Positions 9,203 through 18,692 of a stretch of DNA of 64,000 nucleotides are shown one piece after another. The stretch's first letter is position 1; each line of letters begins with the position of its first letter. The notes beneath the pieces are model-generated. The model was not told where the DNA came from and made no database searches. It saw nothing but the letters and a program-made list of their open reading frames with translations. The DNA lies in NCBI GenBank assembly GCA_018648865.1, contig JABGQH010000009.1:1-64000 (forward strand), given 5' to 3'. The translations under genes were made by a program, and so were the position numbers. The DNA is from Candidatus Peregrinibacteria bacterium. Lineage in GTDB: Bacteria > Patescibacteriota > Gracilibacteria > Peribacterales > Peribacteraceae.

Positions 9203-9937
9203 ATGAACAAGACTAAGATTTTAATATTCAATTGCGCACATTGCCGTGGTTACAATGGTTCCATTGCTGGATATATTTTTGGGTGGATACGTTACTGTAT
9301 ATCTCCAAAAAGAAGAGACAAAGCTGTATCGAAGGCAATGGCTGACTGTATTAATAGGGAGAATCCCGACATTTGCTTCATTTCTGAACTTCTTGCTAAG
9401 AGTAGTTTTGTTGATGAATTACGAGAGCTTTTTTCGTTTAATTGTATTTCGATGAAATACGGTGATAGCTGGTTTAAGCACTTGCCATTCTCTGGAAATC
9501 ACTGCAATGGTTTTTTTGCCAATGAGCAATTTCCTGTATTAAATAGAAATTTTAAATATGGTATAAAACGGCACCTATTTGATATTGAATTATCCAATAA
9601 TACAAGTATCTTCTTCTCTCACCTCGCTGTTAATAGAAGTACACGCACTAAGCAGATTGAGCAAATTGGAGATTTGAATTCTAAAGGAGTAAACATGATT
9701 ATGTGCGGTGACTTTAACATTTACGGAGGTCTAAAGGAGCTTGATTCATTGAAGAAGAAGTATGATTTTAAAATTGCAAATACCGATTCAGATAAGACAT
9801 TCCCATCGCATAAGCCTCGACATATTCTTGACGTATTTCTCTGTAGCAAGGATATTGATGTGCATGATGTTAGAGTAATCTCATCGATGCAGCTCTCGGA
9901 TCATTTACCTATTATTCTAGAATGTTCAATTCCATAA
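9203..9937 (+). CDS. Endonuclease/exonuclease/phosphatase family protein
   Basis: ILIFNCAHCRG, NPDICFISELLAK, IMCGDFNIYGG, SDHLPIILE. ORF track starts at 9194 (TTG). Confidence 0.75.
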   Translation: MNKTKILIFNCAHCRGYNGSIAGYIFGWIRYCISPKRRDKAVSKAMADCINRENPDICFISELLAKSSFVDELRELFSFNCISMKYGDSWFKHLPFSGNHCNGFFANEQFPVLNRNFKYGIKRHLFDIELSNNTSIFFSHLAVNRSTRTKQIEQIGDLNSKGVNMIMCGDFNIYGGLKELDSLKKKYDFKIANTDSDKTFPSHKPRHILDVFLCSKDIDVHDVRVISSMQLSDHLPIILECSIP

Positions 9938-10461
9938 TAAAAAGGATCAATATCCCTAACACTGTTTCAATAAGTCGTATTCCTCTTGCTATAGCTATTG
10001 TTTATAGTTTTTCTAATGTAACTTCATTGGTACTACTATGCATAGCAGCTCTAACAGATTACTTAGATGGTCTTCTTGCAAGGATTCTAAACAAACAATC
10101 TTCATTTGGAGAAAAACTTGATCCATTTTGTGACAAGCTATTTGTTGCAATCGTTTGTTTATCCTTAGGATGGAATGTGCCATTCACTGCCCTTTTCTTC
10201 GCTTCATTTTTTTTGAGGGATATCGTTGTAATAGTCACACTTACAGTTCTATTTGTTTCAAAGTGTAATTCAACATTTCATTTGCGATCACTTTGGTTTG
10301 GGAAAGTTGTTACTACCTTTCAATTTATAGCTTTAATAGTTCTTTTGCTTGAGCAATATGAATTATTGAAGGTTATCTGTCTAATTTTAGTGCTTTCATC
10401 TATTGCTAGTATTATTGAATATTTGATTGCTTTTATCCATTCCAGAAACATTCAAAAATGA
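9922..10461 (+). CDS. CDP-alcohol phosphatidyltransferase family protein
   Basis: NIPNTVSISRIPLAI and DYLDGLLARILNKQSSFGEKLDPFCDKL (CDP-OH-P transferase signature). Overlaps the upstream ORF by 16 nt. Confidence 0.9.
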   Translation: MFNSIIKRINIPNTVSISRIPLAIAIVYSFSNVTSLVLLCIAALTDYLDGLLARILNKQSSFGEKLDPFCDKLFVAIVCLSLGWNVPFTALFFASFFLRDIVVIVTLTVLFVSKCNSTFHLRSLWFGKVVTTFQFIALIVLLLEQYELLKVICLILVLSSIASIIEYLIAFIHSRNIQK

Positions 10462-10976
10462 TAGAATCCCTAATTACAATATTTATAGCTACCATTCTAT
10501 TTTATACCCCAGCATACTTTGCAAACATGGCTCCATGCATTTCTGGGCGGATGAAACTCCCAGGAGGTCATCCGATTGCAGCAGAAATATTTGGTGCACA
10601 TAAAACGTGGAGAGGAATCTATAGTGGAGTTATCGGAGGTGCATTAGGTGGATACTTGCTATTCTTTCTTTCTCTTGGATGGATAGATGAATTATCAATG
10701 CTAGATTCTATACTTATTGGAGGGGTAATGGGATTGGGAGCTTTGATTGGAGATTCTGTAAAATCGTTAATTAAGCGTCGATTACATATTACCCCTGGAA
10801 AGCCGTTCCCCCCATGGGATCAATTAGACTTTATTATAGGAGCATCTTTATTTACATTTCTACTTATAGATATACCTCTTTCTGTTTTTTTATGTGCAAT
10901 TCTATCAACACCTGTTTTGCATTTACTAGTAAACATATTGTCTTATTTCACGGGATTTAAGGATGTATGGTGGTAG
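10458..10976 (+). CDS. CDP-archaeol synthase (CarS/DUF46)-like membrane protein
   Basis: YTPAYFANMAPCI, GAHKTWRGIYSGVIGGALGG, GALIGDSVKSLIKRRLHITPGKPFPPWDQLDFIIGA. Overlaps the previous ORF (ATGA-type). Confidence 0.75.
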   Translation: MIESLITIFIATILFYTPAYFANMAPCISGRMKLPGGHPIAAEIFGAHKTWRGIYSGVIGGALGGYLLFFLSLGWIDELSMLDSILIGGVMGLGALIGDSVKSLIKRRLHITPGKPFPPWDQLDFIIGASLFTFLLIDIPLSVFLCAILSTPVLHLLVNILSYFTGFKDVWW

Positions 10977-11064
10977 AGAGAAATATCCAAAAGCAAAAAG
11001 GAACACAATCGTAGAACATCTATAAAAACAGTGCCCAGCCATTAACCTGGTCCGCCATCAATTC

Positions 11065-11100
11065 AATAGAAATAACTTAAAAATAGAATTATCTCAAATC
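11065..11100. repeat. Direct repeat, right copy, flanking the lipid cassette
   Basis: Same 36-nt unit, 2020 bp downstream. Confidence 0.85.
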
Positions 11101-11153
11101 TTAGATTATTAATATAATTTCTATTTTATTGGTATTTGCATTACACTTTTGAT

Positions 11154-11873
11154 ATGGAAGAAAATAACTCTAAACCACAGACTCCTCATGGTGTTCTGGA
11201 CATCTCTTATAAAGATGAACGTATTAACAGAAAAGCATTCTCTTATCGTTTAAGGCGCCGTGCAGATGAAGTAATATTAATGATTAATAAGCATTTTAAG
11301 TCTGACCCACGTGACCTACTAGATTTGGGTCCTGCAGAAGGAAAGTCGTTGAGTATAGTTCAAGATGCTTTTCCTAATATGAAATGTACAGGACTAGAAT
11401 ATTCACAAGAGCTACTAGAAGCATGTGAAGATAAGCGCCTCACAATGATTCAAGGTGATGCAATGCATCCGCCTTTCCCAGATAACTCGTTCGATATAGT
11501 TACAGCAACTGCTGTGATTGAACATGTGGAAAGTCCACTTGAAATGATTAAAGAGGTTAATAGGATTCTGCGCCCAGGTGGAATCTTTATTATTACAACT
11601 CCAGATCCATTGTTCGAAAAGGTCGCAGTGGCAATTGGCCATTTACAAGATGAAGACCATCAAGAAACTATGACTCTACGTACTTTAAAATCCTATTTAT
11701 CAGAAGCAGATATGGAACCAGTTTTCTTAAGTAAATTTATGTGTTGGCCATGGGGCTTTAAAGGTGAGCTAGTTATTGAGCGCATAATTAAAGCCATTGG
11801 TCTTAGATTTATTTTGCTAAATCAAATTGCTGTTGGATTAAAAAGTGTTAATAGCAAGGGGAAGGAACAATAA
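11154..11873 (+). CDS. Class I SAM-dependent methyltransferase
   Basis: LLDLGPAEGKSLSIV, NSFDIVTATAVIEHVESPLEMIKEVNRILRPGGIFIITTPDP. ORF track starts at 11136; TACACT + 6 nt points to ATG at 11154. Confidence 0.88.
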   Translation: MEENNSKPQTPHGVLDISYKDERINRKAFSYRLRRRADEVILMINKHFKSDPRDLLDLGPAEGKSLSIVQDAFPNMKCTGLEYSQELLEACEDKRLTMIQGDAMHPPFPDNSFDIVTATAVIEHVESPLEMIKEVNRILRPGGIFIITTPDPLFEKVAVAIGHLQDEDHQETMTLRTLKSYLSEADMEPVFLSKFMCWPWGFKGELVIERIIKAIGLRFILLNQIAVGLKSVNSKGKEQ

Positions 11874-11877
11874 TGAT

Positions 11878-12321
11878 ATGGAATATAATCACACTCAAGT
11901 TGGTAAATTAATATCTCAGATTACAGTAATTGTTTCTATAATTTTTGTAATAACACTTATACTAGATGACTCAGCTCTAATAATAATACCATTTGTATTA
12001 TTTGTATTTATTCCAATGTCATCATTTTTTTCTCTTAATGTAAGGGTTGACGATAAACAAATCAGAATAAAATTTGGTTATGGGATTTTTAGCAAAAGTT
12101 TTAACCTAAATGAAATTGAGTATTCCAAGACTGTTAGAAATAAATGGTATTACGGTTATGGAATTAAATTTTGGTTTTTTCCTAGAATGATTATATTTAA
12201 TGTTTCGGGGCTTGATGCTGTAGAGATACGAATGAGAAATGGTAAAATATTTAGAATAGGAACAGATGATCCAATAACATTGGATTATGTAATTAAATCT
12301 TCTATTAAACCAACAGCATAA
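11878..12321 (+). CDS. Hypothetical membrane protein
   Basis: ORF track start is 11845; MEYNHTQVGKLIS at 11878 avoids overlap with the methyltransferase. Two N-terminal TM segments. Confidence 0.5.
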   Translation: MEYNHTQVGKLISQITVIVSIIFVITLILDDSALIIIPFVLFVFIPMSSFFSLNVRVDDKQIRIKFGYGIFSKSFNLNEIEYSKTVRNKWYYGYGIKFWFFPRMIIFNVSGLDAVEIRMRNGKIFRIGTDDPITLDYVIKSSIKPTA

Positions 12322-13153
12322 GCCCAATACTAACAAATATGGTTGCTATACCTTTCTTATATAGATTGTTGTGTTCACGTAGTAACACAATACCAAATAG
12401 CACAGAAAGTAGGGTAGAGGATGAAACTATGAGTAGTACGGTTCCACCATCACCAAGCCTAAAAGCAGAATAAAGGAACAGTGTTGCAGCCACATTAGAG
12501 ATCGCAAGTAGCAGGATTTTTAATAATTTCCCTTTAGATTCAAATATAATAGTTTTAATCTGCATAGGGGGAACAGATATATTAAAGATAGTAGGAAGCG
12601 CGTATACGGCAGCTGCATATAGGGGGATAGGTATAATGGAAGAGCCAAGTTTGTCTATGGCTAGGGCTATACCTAAAACACTAAAAGAAAATAATCCAAG
12701 AATTACACCTCGTTTTAGTATATTAGATTTGGTAGGCCCAAGTGCGATTCCATTTCCTAATAAAATAAAGAGAGCAGCAAGTATTTTGATTAATGTTGGC
12801 TCCTCACCTAAAAATAGCCATAGTGTAAGTAAGGATGCTACTGGCGATATTTGATATAACAGAGCGGTTTCGGAGGCTTGCAAATACTTTCTAACTGCAA
12901 ACTGAGTCCTGTCGTAAAGTGCGTAAAAGAATACGGATATAAGTAGTGCTATTAATATATATCTAGGTGCATCAGAAATATTCCATCCTTTAATATAAAA
13001 GGGGATTAAGGGTAATAGTAATAATGTACAAATACTTCCCCATACAACACTGAATGCGCGCGCGTTATTTGAGTTAATGGAATAAACACGACCAAGTACG
13101 TTATAGGTTGTATAGCAAATTGCAGACAGAGATGCTAATACAATTGATTCCAT
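12305..13153 (-). CDS. EamA/DMT superfamily transporter
   Basis: About 10 TM helices in two EamA-like halves. Confidence 0.75.
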   Translation of the reverse strand: MESIVLASLSAICYTTYNVLGRVYSINSNNARAFSVVWGSICTLLLLPLIPFYIKGWNISDAPRYILIALLISVFFYALYDRTQFAVRKYLQASETALLYQISPVASLLTLWLFLGEEPTLIKILAALFILLGNGIALGPTKSNILKRGVILGLFSFSVLGIALAIDKLGSSIIPIPLYAAAVYALPTIFNISVPPMQIKTIIFESKGKLLKILLLAISNVAATLFLYSAFRLGDGGTVLLIVSSSTLLSVLFGIVLLREHNNLYKKGIATIFVSIGLMLLV

Positions 13154-15040
13154 TTATTCAATTGGGCGAAGTTGCCTAAGAGCTGATTTAGCTATCGCAT
13201 TACTAGGATTGTAATATAGAACTGCTTCAAATTGATTAATTGCTTCATCTAACATTCCACGTTCGTGATACAAAATTGCTAGATTAATCCTAGCTGCTAA
13301 GAATGAAGGCTTTAAAGCTACTGAGATTTCATATGACTCCATTGCAGCTTTTGATCCTCTTATCTTCCTCTGTACAACTGCTAGGTTGTAATAGGCTTCT
13401 GAGGAGAATGGAAGTATATGAATCGCTTTCTCTAAATGGATAATTGCCTCCTCTGGTTTATCTAGTTTATTTAGTAATGAGCCAAAATTAATGTGAACTT
13501 CTGCATATGTTGGATCTAGTTCTAATGCACGAGTGTAGGATGCAATTGCTTCTGTATATTTACTTTGTGTGGCTTGCAGAATCCCAAGTCCAAAGTGAGC
13601 TTCTTTACTATCTGGATTAATAGCAAGCACATGATCGTATTCCTTTTGAGCCAAGTCATATCTTTTTAGTATTCTATAAACAGCTCCTAGGTTACTACGG
13701 GTTCTGTGATGATCCTTGATAGCTAGAGCAGTATTAAATGATTCAATAGCTGGGATTAATTCTTTTTTCCTTCGGTAAATATTACCCATGTTGTTATGTG
13801 CTATATGAGAGTTTGGATAAAGCTTAATTGAATGGGTAAACAAGGATTCTGTACTGCTCCAAACATTTGCTTGGATATGAGACATTATTCCAAAGCATGA
13901 GATTATCACCAACAATAAAATTGTTACTATCCTTTTTCTTATTATATTAATTTCAAAGGATTGTAGCAGTAGAGCAACAAGTAAAAATATTCCTATAGAA
14001 GGAAGATATGCGTATCTGTCTGATGCAAAATAAATATCACCACCTTTCATGAAGGTTATATATGTTGGTAGCAAGGCTAAGAAGAAAATAGATAGAGCAA
14101 AACCAGAAATCTTCTTTTTGTATGAAAGATAATCAGTCAAAGCTCCAAGCATTGCTGCTAGTCCAAGAGTTATTAAAAGAGAAAGTGAAGCAAAAGTAAT
14201 TGGATCTGTATATGGATATAAAACACTAAGGTTTGTTGGTAAGAATAACTTTTGAATATAAAAGATTGTGCTCTTGCCTGCAATTAGTATAAACTGAGAG
14301 AATGTGGCTTGCGTTAGGGCTCCCTGCTTTCCCAGCAACGCAACTAAAATAAATATAATTGCAAAAACAAAGTAGGGGATTAATCTCTTTGCAGATTTTT
14401 TAGAGAGACCTAAGCGTTGCCATTCAAGCATAAATAAAATACCAGGCAAAACTGCTACAACCACCTTAGAGAGTAGTGCAAAAACAAAAGCTATCAAGCT
14501 CAGCCAAAACCAAATGTTTATATTCTTCTTTCTAAATACAAGATACCAATTTAGAGACATCAAACAGAAAAACACACTTAGAACATCTTTTCTAGCACTT
14601 GCCCAAACAACTGCCTCTGTATGCAATGGATGCAATGCAAATATCAATCCAAATAATATTGCCAGTCTATTCTTAATCCCCATTTGTACAAAGAACCAGC
14701 TAACAAGTAGAGCGTTACTAGTATGAAGTATTAGATTGGTTAAGTGATATATAGAAGGATTGGTTTCTCCGATTAGAAAATTGAGTTGGTAACTAAAGAA
14801 GGTAAATGGAATATATAGCTCTGGGTCAAATTTAGTAAATATTGCTTTTAGTGTATTTGGAGTAATTGCACGGATCGCTGGATTCTCAAAAATAAGTAAT
14901 CCATCATCCCATCTTACAAATGGATTCCAAAGTGATTTGAAATAGACCAAAAAAGTAATAAAAAAGAATAGTGAGACAATTCCCCAAAGTGCTGCAGAGC
15001 GTACAGATAAATTGCCAGTATCTGAAATTTCATTGTTCAT
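13154..15040 (-). CDS. TMTC-like membrane protein with C-terminal TPR repeats
   Basis: Multi-TM N-terminus with FALHPLHTEAVVWASARKDVLS; repeats such as AHNNMGNIYRRKKELIPAIESFNTALAI and AHFGLGILQATQSKYTEAIASYTRALELDP. Confidence 0.85.
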   Translation of the reverse strand: MNNEISDTGNLSVRSAALWGIVSLFFFITFLVYFKSLWNPFVRWDDGLLIFENPAIRAITPNTLKAIFTKFDPELYIPFTFFSYQLNFLIGETNPSIYHLTNLILHTSNALLVSWFFVQMGIKNRLAILFGLIFALHPLHTEAVVWASARKDVLSVFFCLMSLNWYLVFRKKNINIWFWLSLIAFVFALLSKVVVAVLPGILFMLEWQRLGLSKKSAKRLIPYFVFAIIFILVALLGKQGALTQATFSQFILIAGKSTIFYIQKLFLPTNLSVLYPYTDPITFASLSLLITLGLAAMLGALTDYLSYKKKISGFALSIFFLALLPTYITFMKGGDIYFASDRYAYLPSIGIFLLVALLLQSFEINIIRKRIVTILLLVIISCFGIMSHIQANVWSSTESLFTHSIKLYPNSHIAHNNMGNIYRRKKELIPAIESFNTALAIKDHHRTRSNLGAVYRILKRYDLAQKEYDHVLAINPDSKEAHFGLGILQATQSKYTEAIASYTRALELDPTYAEVHINFGSLLNKLDKPEEAIIHLEKAIHILPFSSEAYYNLAVVQRKIRGSKAAMESYEISVALKPSFLAARINLAILYHERGMLDEAINQFEAVLYYNPSNAIAKSALRQLRPIE

Positions 15041-15045
15041 AAGAT

Positions 15046-15792
15046 TTAGATTGCTACTTCTACAATTCCTTTTAGTAGAACTCCTACTGCGTATGCAATT
15101 ATTGCTCCTATTATTCCTACTCCTAGAATTTCTATTGGGCCTCTAACTAATCTCTCCTTTGTAATTATACTTCTAGTCAGTCCCAGAATAATCAAGGCGA
15201 TACATGTAGAGATTATTGCTACAACGAAGCGAGAATTATTAGGTATAGAGATTATATAAGGAAACAGAGGTATGCTTCCAAAAATAACAAATGAAATAAA
15301 TGTCATAAATGCATGCATTATGGGATTAGATGCATTTTCTTGAATCATTTCATGCTCTGAGTGCATCATGGTGTCTAGCCATAGCTCACGATTACTTGTA
15401 ACTATATTTAAAAGAAGATTTAAGTTTTCTCCGGATATTCCTTTGGATTCATAAAACTCTTTTACTTCTTCTCTTTCTATCTCTGGATGCTTATCTATTT
15501 CTTCATTTTCTTCTCTTCTTAGCCTTTTAAATCTATCTAGGGTAGACCGCAAGGATAGGTAGGCTCCTGTTGCCATAGAGGCTCCGTCTGCAAACAAATT
15601 AGCTAGTCCTAGTATAATTATTACGTATCTAGGCAAATTGGCACCTGTGGTGCCTGCAACAACTGCGAATGTTGTTACTATTCCATCGTTACCTCCATAA
15701 ACAATATCATGTATAAACTTTCCAACAGCTGGACCATGGTGTTCGCTTTGCCTGTGTTCAAGAAGCTTCTTTTTAATGTCTTTACTATTCAT
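15046..15792 (-). CDS. VIT1/CCC1 transporter family protein
   Basis: [39 protein letters not shown]. Confidence 0.9.
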   Translation of the reverse strand: MNSKDIKKKLLEHRQSEHHGPAVGKFIHDIVYGGNDGIVTTFAVVAGTTGANLPRYVIIILGLANLFADGASMATGAYLSLRSTLDRFKRLRREENEEIDKHPEIEREEVKEFYESKGISGENLNLLLNIVTSNRELWLDTMMHSEHEMIQENASNPIMHAFMTFISFVIFGSIPLFPYIISIPNNSRFVVAIISTCIALIILGLTRSIITKERLVRGPIEILGVGIIGAIIAYAVGVLLKGIVEVAI

Positions 15793-15864
15793 ACAAAAAA
15801 TAGGTAAGTAAAATTTACAATCAGAATTATACTCGATCTTTATTTATTATTACACAATCCTTTT

Positions 15865-16857
15865 CTATTTCTTAATAACTACACTACCTCGTGTATGCTT
15901 CATAAGTAAATATAAAGACAGAATGCTAACCAAAATTGCTGTCCAAGTGCCAATGCCAGTATTTGGTTGCTGGAATGGTTTTTGAACATTTGCTCCCAAG
16001 TATGCACCAGGGTTATCTTGATACTGAGTTGGAACTGGATTCTGTCCACCTCCCATTGCATAAGGATTCTGTGGAACCCCAGGGATTGGAGCTGTATTTT
16101 GTGGGATTACTGCTGTATTTGGATTATTTGTGTTTGCAGATGTTTGTCTATCTAACTCAAGTTGTCTTTCAATGGATTCTAGTAACGGATTCTTTGATGC
16201 ACTAGATGAAGAATTTGAACTAGATGAAGAATCTGAACTATCTTGTTCAGCATCAAATAGATCGAATACTGGATCATTGCTAGGCTCAGCAGAAAATGTT
16301 GGTTCCGCAGACGAAGAAGATGAACTAGAGCTAACTGTTGGCTCAGTTCCAGTGAGAGGAGGATTACCTCCTGTTATAGATATTGTTCCAATAAGGGTTG
16401 AATCGGTAGGAGAGAAATATGTATGAGATCCAGATGTAGCAGTTACAGGAATAGTGTAAGAAGTTTCTGCTCCAGCGAATACTGTAGAAGTAGTCATACA
16501 TTCCTCTGAAGAGGAGCAAAGTGTGTTAGAAACAAGGTAATGTGGAATATCTTGCTGGTTAATCCATGTAATTGTGTCTCCTGGTTGAGCTGTAATAACA
16601 GATGGTTCTAGGCTTGTTTCAGTAATAACTACAATAATTGAGGAATCTGTTAATTGACCAATAGTTTGTTCTGGTGACTTCAGAAGAAATGAACTAATTG
16701 CTACTACAATTAATATTCCTGCAATTGCAGCTGGCTTACGAGATAGTGATTTAAATTTATTTAGATCAACATCTGAATCTGGGCTAGAGGAAACAATTTT
16801 TATAGGAACTGATTCTTCATTGTCAGTTATCTGCCAATCGTGATCATTATTAGACAT
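15865..16857 (-). CDS. Cupredoxin-like surface protein with Ser-rich linker and C-terminal sorting-like signal
   Basis: EPSVITAQPGDTITWINQQDIPHYL...HTYFSPTDSTLIGTI; QQPNTGIGTW + TM + basic tail. Confidence 0.7.
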   Translation of the reverse strand: MSNNDHDWQITDNEESVPIKIVSSSPDSDVDLNKFKSLSRKPAAIAGILIVVAISSFLLKSPEQTIGQLTDSSIIVVITETSLEPSVITAQPGDTITWINQQDIPHYLVSNTLCSSSEECMTTSTVFAGAETSYTIPVTATSGSHTYFSPTDSTLIGTISITGGNPPLTGTEPTVSSSSSSSSAEPTFSAEPSNDPVFDLFDAEQDSSDSSSSSNSSSSASKNPLLESIERQLELDRQTSANTNNPNTAVIPQNTAPIPGVPQNPYAMGGGQNPVPTQYQDNPGAYLGANVQKPFQQPNTGIGTWTAILVSILSLYLLMKHTRGSVVIKK

Positions 16858-16859
16858 GT

Positions 16860-18233
16860 TTATTTTTTGCAGGTGGCGTAAGCAGATTGTCTACGGAGTG
16901 CTACAACTGTTCCTATAATTGCAGAAAGAAATACAAATAAAGCAATTTTTGATGGTAGGCCTGTTTCTCCAGGCACATTATATTCATTCTGAAGTGGATT
17001 AACTCCGTTAGGACCAGGATTAGTAATAAGTTGCGCTGTAGATGTATTTGAATCTCCTATAGTTACAGAAGCCTCTTGGCTGAATGCACTTTCTTCATCA
17101 TCGTCACTAACAGCACGTACTGCTACGAAATATGTAGTGTTTATAGGTAGTGATCTAATAATTAAGCTATCCATTGATCCATTAACTGTTTTTCTCTGTA
17201 TATATCTACCAGAGGTCGTTCCGTAATAAATATTATAAGCTTTTACACTTGAATGATTAATTGAGTCCCATCCTATATAAAGTGAAGAGCCTTCTGTAGT
17301 TATGCGAATGTTTCTAACTTGAAGTAGGGAGAATGGTGTTCTTTGATTTGAGTTATCTTCCTCTGATCCCTCATTTTCTTCTTCCTGCTGGTTATTATCA
17401 TTCTCTTCATTTGATTCTTCTTCCTGCTGCTCTTCATTATTATCTCCATCTAGCTCTTCTCCATCTTCTTCAAATAGTGCGTCTACATCATTGTCCCCTT
17501 CTACATCATCATTGTTTTCACTTTCTTCGTTATCTTCCTCTGTTGTTCCACCTTCATCTTCTTCATCTAAATCATTGTTAGAAAACACAACATGCAGGCT
17601 GCCCAAGGGGTCAGAAAGAATATACGTTTCTACTTCATTAATATTAGAACTAATTGAAGTGTGCCCCCCATCCTGAGGATCATAAAAGCTAATTGGGGTA
17701 CCAGCAGACGATGTCTCTTTTACAAGAAACCTAACACGAGCAACTTTTATTGTGTCATCCTCATTAGAGTTCTCTGTATCGTTTCTAGCTTCTATCATTA
17801 CATATCCATTTTCTGTATCAAAGTCAGATTCTCCTGGCGTAACTGCAGGGAATGAATCAGAAACATTTATGTTAATCCCCTCAAGTATTACAGGGTCATA
17901 TGAAAGCCAGACACGTACAGAATCAACTGATTGTAAATTTGGATTAGAGATAGAAATATCAAAATCTAATTCATCACCAACTTCTAACATGTCAGTCTTT
18001 ATTGTTTCTGGATCTTCTACAACAAAATTTGGACATCCATCTTCTCCCATTTCATATTCATCATTAAATGGAACGGATCCTCCTATATGTTCTATCCCAA
18101 ATATATCTGAATTACAGTGTGGCCTAAGTGTTAATGAAACATCTTGTCCTGCTGCAATTCCTACTATAGGTACAAGCATAAATATTGTAAGTAGTACCAA
18201 GGTGCGCCATTGATTGTATTTGTTTACAGTCAT
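16860..18233 (-). CDS. Cohesin-like domain + acidic linker + fibronectin type III surface protein
   Basis: VGDELDFDISISNPNLQSVDSVRVWLSYDPVILEG (cohesin-like), E/N/D-rich linker, FN3 (LYIGWDSINHSSVKAYNIYYG), PGETGLP + TM + basic tail. Confidence 0.75.
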   Translation of the reverse strand: MTVNKYNQWRTLVLLTIFMLVPIVGIAAGQDVSLTLRPHCNSDIFGIEHIGGSVPFNDEYEMGEDGCPNFVVEDPETIKTDMLEVGDELDFDISISNPNLQSVDSVRVWLSYDPVILEGININVSDSFPAVTPGESDFDTENGYVMIEARNDTENSNEDDTIKVARVRFLVKETSSAGTPISFYDPQDGGHTSISSNINEVETYILSDPLGSLHVVFSNNDLDEEDEGGTTEEDNEESENNDDVEGDNDVDALFEEDGEELDGDNNEEQQEEESNEENDNNQQEEENEGSEEDNSNQRTPFSLLQVRNIRITTEGSSLYIGWDSINHSSVKAYNIYYGTTSGRYIQRKTVNGSMDSLIIRSLPINTTYFVAVRAVSDDDEESAFSQEASVTIGDSNTSTAQLITNPGPNGVNPLQNEYNVPGETGLPSKIALFVFLSAIIGTVVALRRQSAYATCKK

Positions 18234-18248
18234 TTGTATTAATAATAT

Positions 18249-18578
18249 TTATTCTTGTGACAATCCAGATAAGACGCGTATAGCATCATCTATGGTTAGG
18301 TTGCCGTCTCCATTTGGGTCTGCCATTATCTGAGAAGGCGTTGGGCGTGTATAGCCTTGAGCTATCTCTAGAATAATGAGAGCATCCTGAACGGATATGC
18401 TTCCATCTTCATTCATATCTCCAGAGAGCTGAATACTTCCTGCTCTGATAAGAGATACTGGTTGAACATCACCAGTGGTTTGTACACCAATAGCGAACGA
18501 GCTGATTACAGCTACAAGGCCGAGAGCGAATATCTGGATATTTCGCTTATGCAGTGGGGATTGTTTTTGTGTATTCAT
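18249..18578 (-). CDS. Dockerin type I domain protein
   Basis: Two Ca-binding loops GDMNEDGSISVQDALIIL and ADPNGDGNLTIDDAIRVL after an N-terminal TM/signal. Confidence 0.85.
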   Translation of the reverse strand: MNTQKQSPLHKRNIQIFALGLVAVISSFAIGVQTTGDVQPVSLIRAGSIQLSGDMNEDGSISVQDALIILEIAQGYTRPTPSQIMADPNGDGNLTIDDAIRVLSGLSQE

Positions 18579-18584
18579 CTACTT

Positions 18585-18590
18585 ATTATA
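18585..18590 (-). promoter_or_regulatory. Leaderless-type -10 of the dockerin operon (TATAAT, 6 nt before ATG)
   Basis: TATAAT-aagtag-ATG; TTGAGT 17 nt upstream as a possible -35. Confidence 0.65.
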
Positions 18591-18692
18591 AAAGAAAAGT
18601 CGAATTTACTCAATCTAGGGGCATTGACTAATGCCTAATAATATTTTCTATTTGTTCTGCATCAAAGCTCTCTAAAGAGGTATACTTTTGGA

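Noticed and set aside
16130-18213. Plus-strand ORFs opposite the cohesin/cupredoxin genes
   Set aside because: Ser/Leu/His-rich shadow translations of acidic and Ser-rich linkers.
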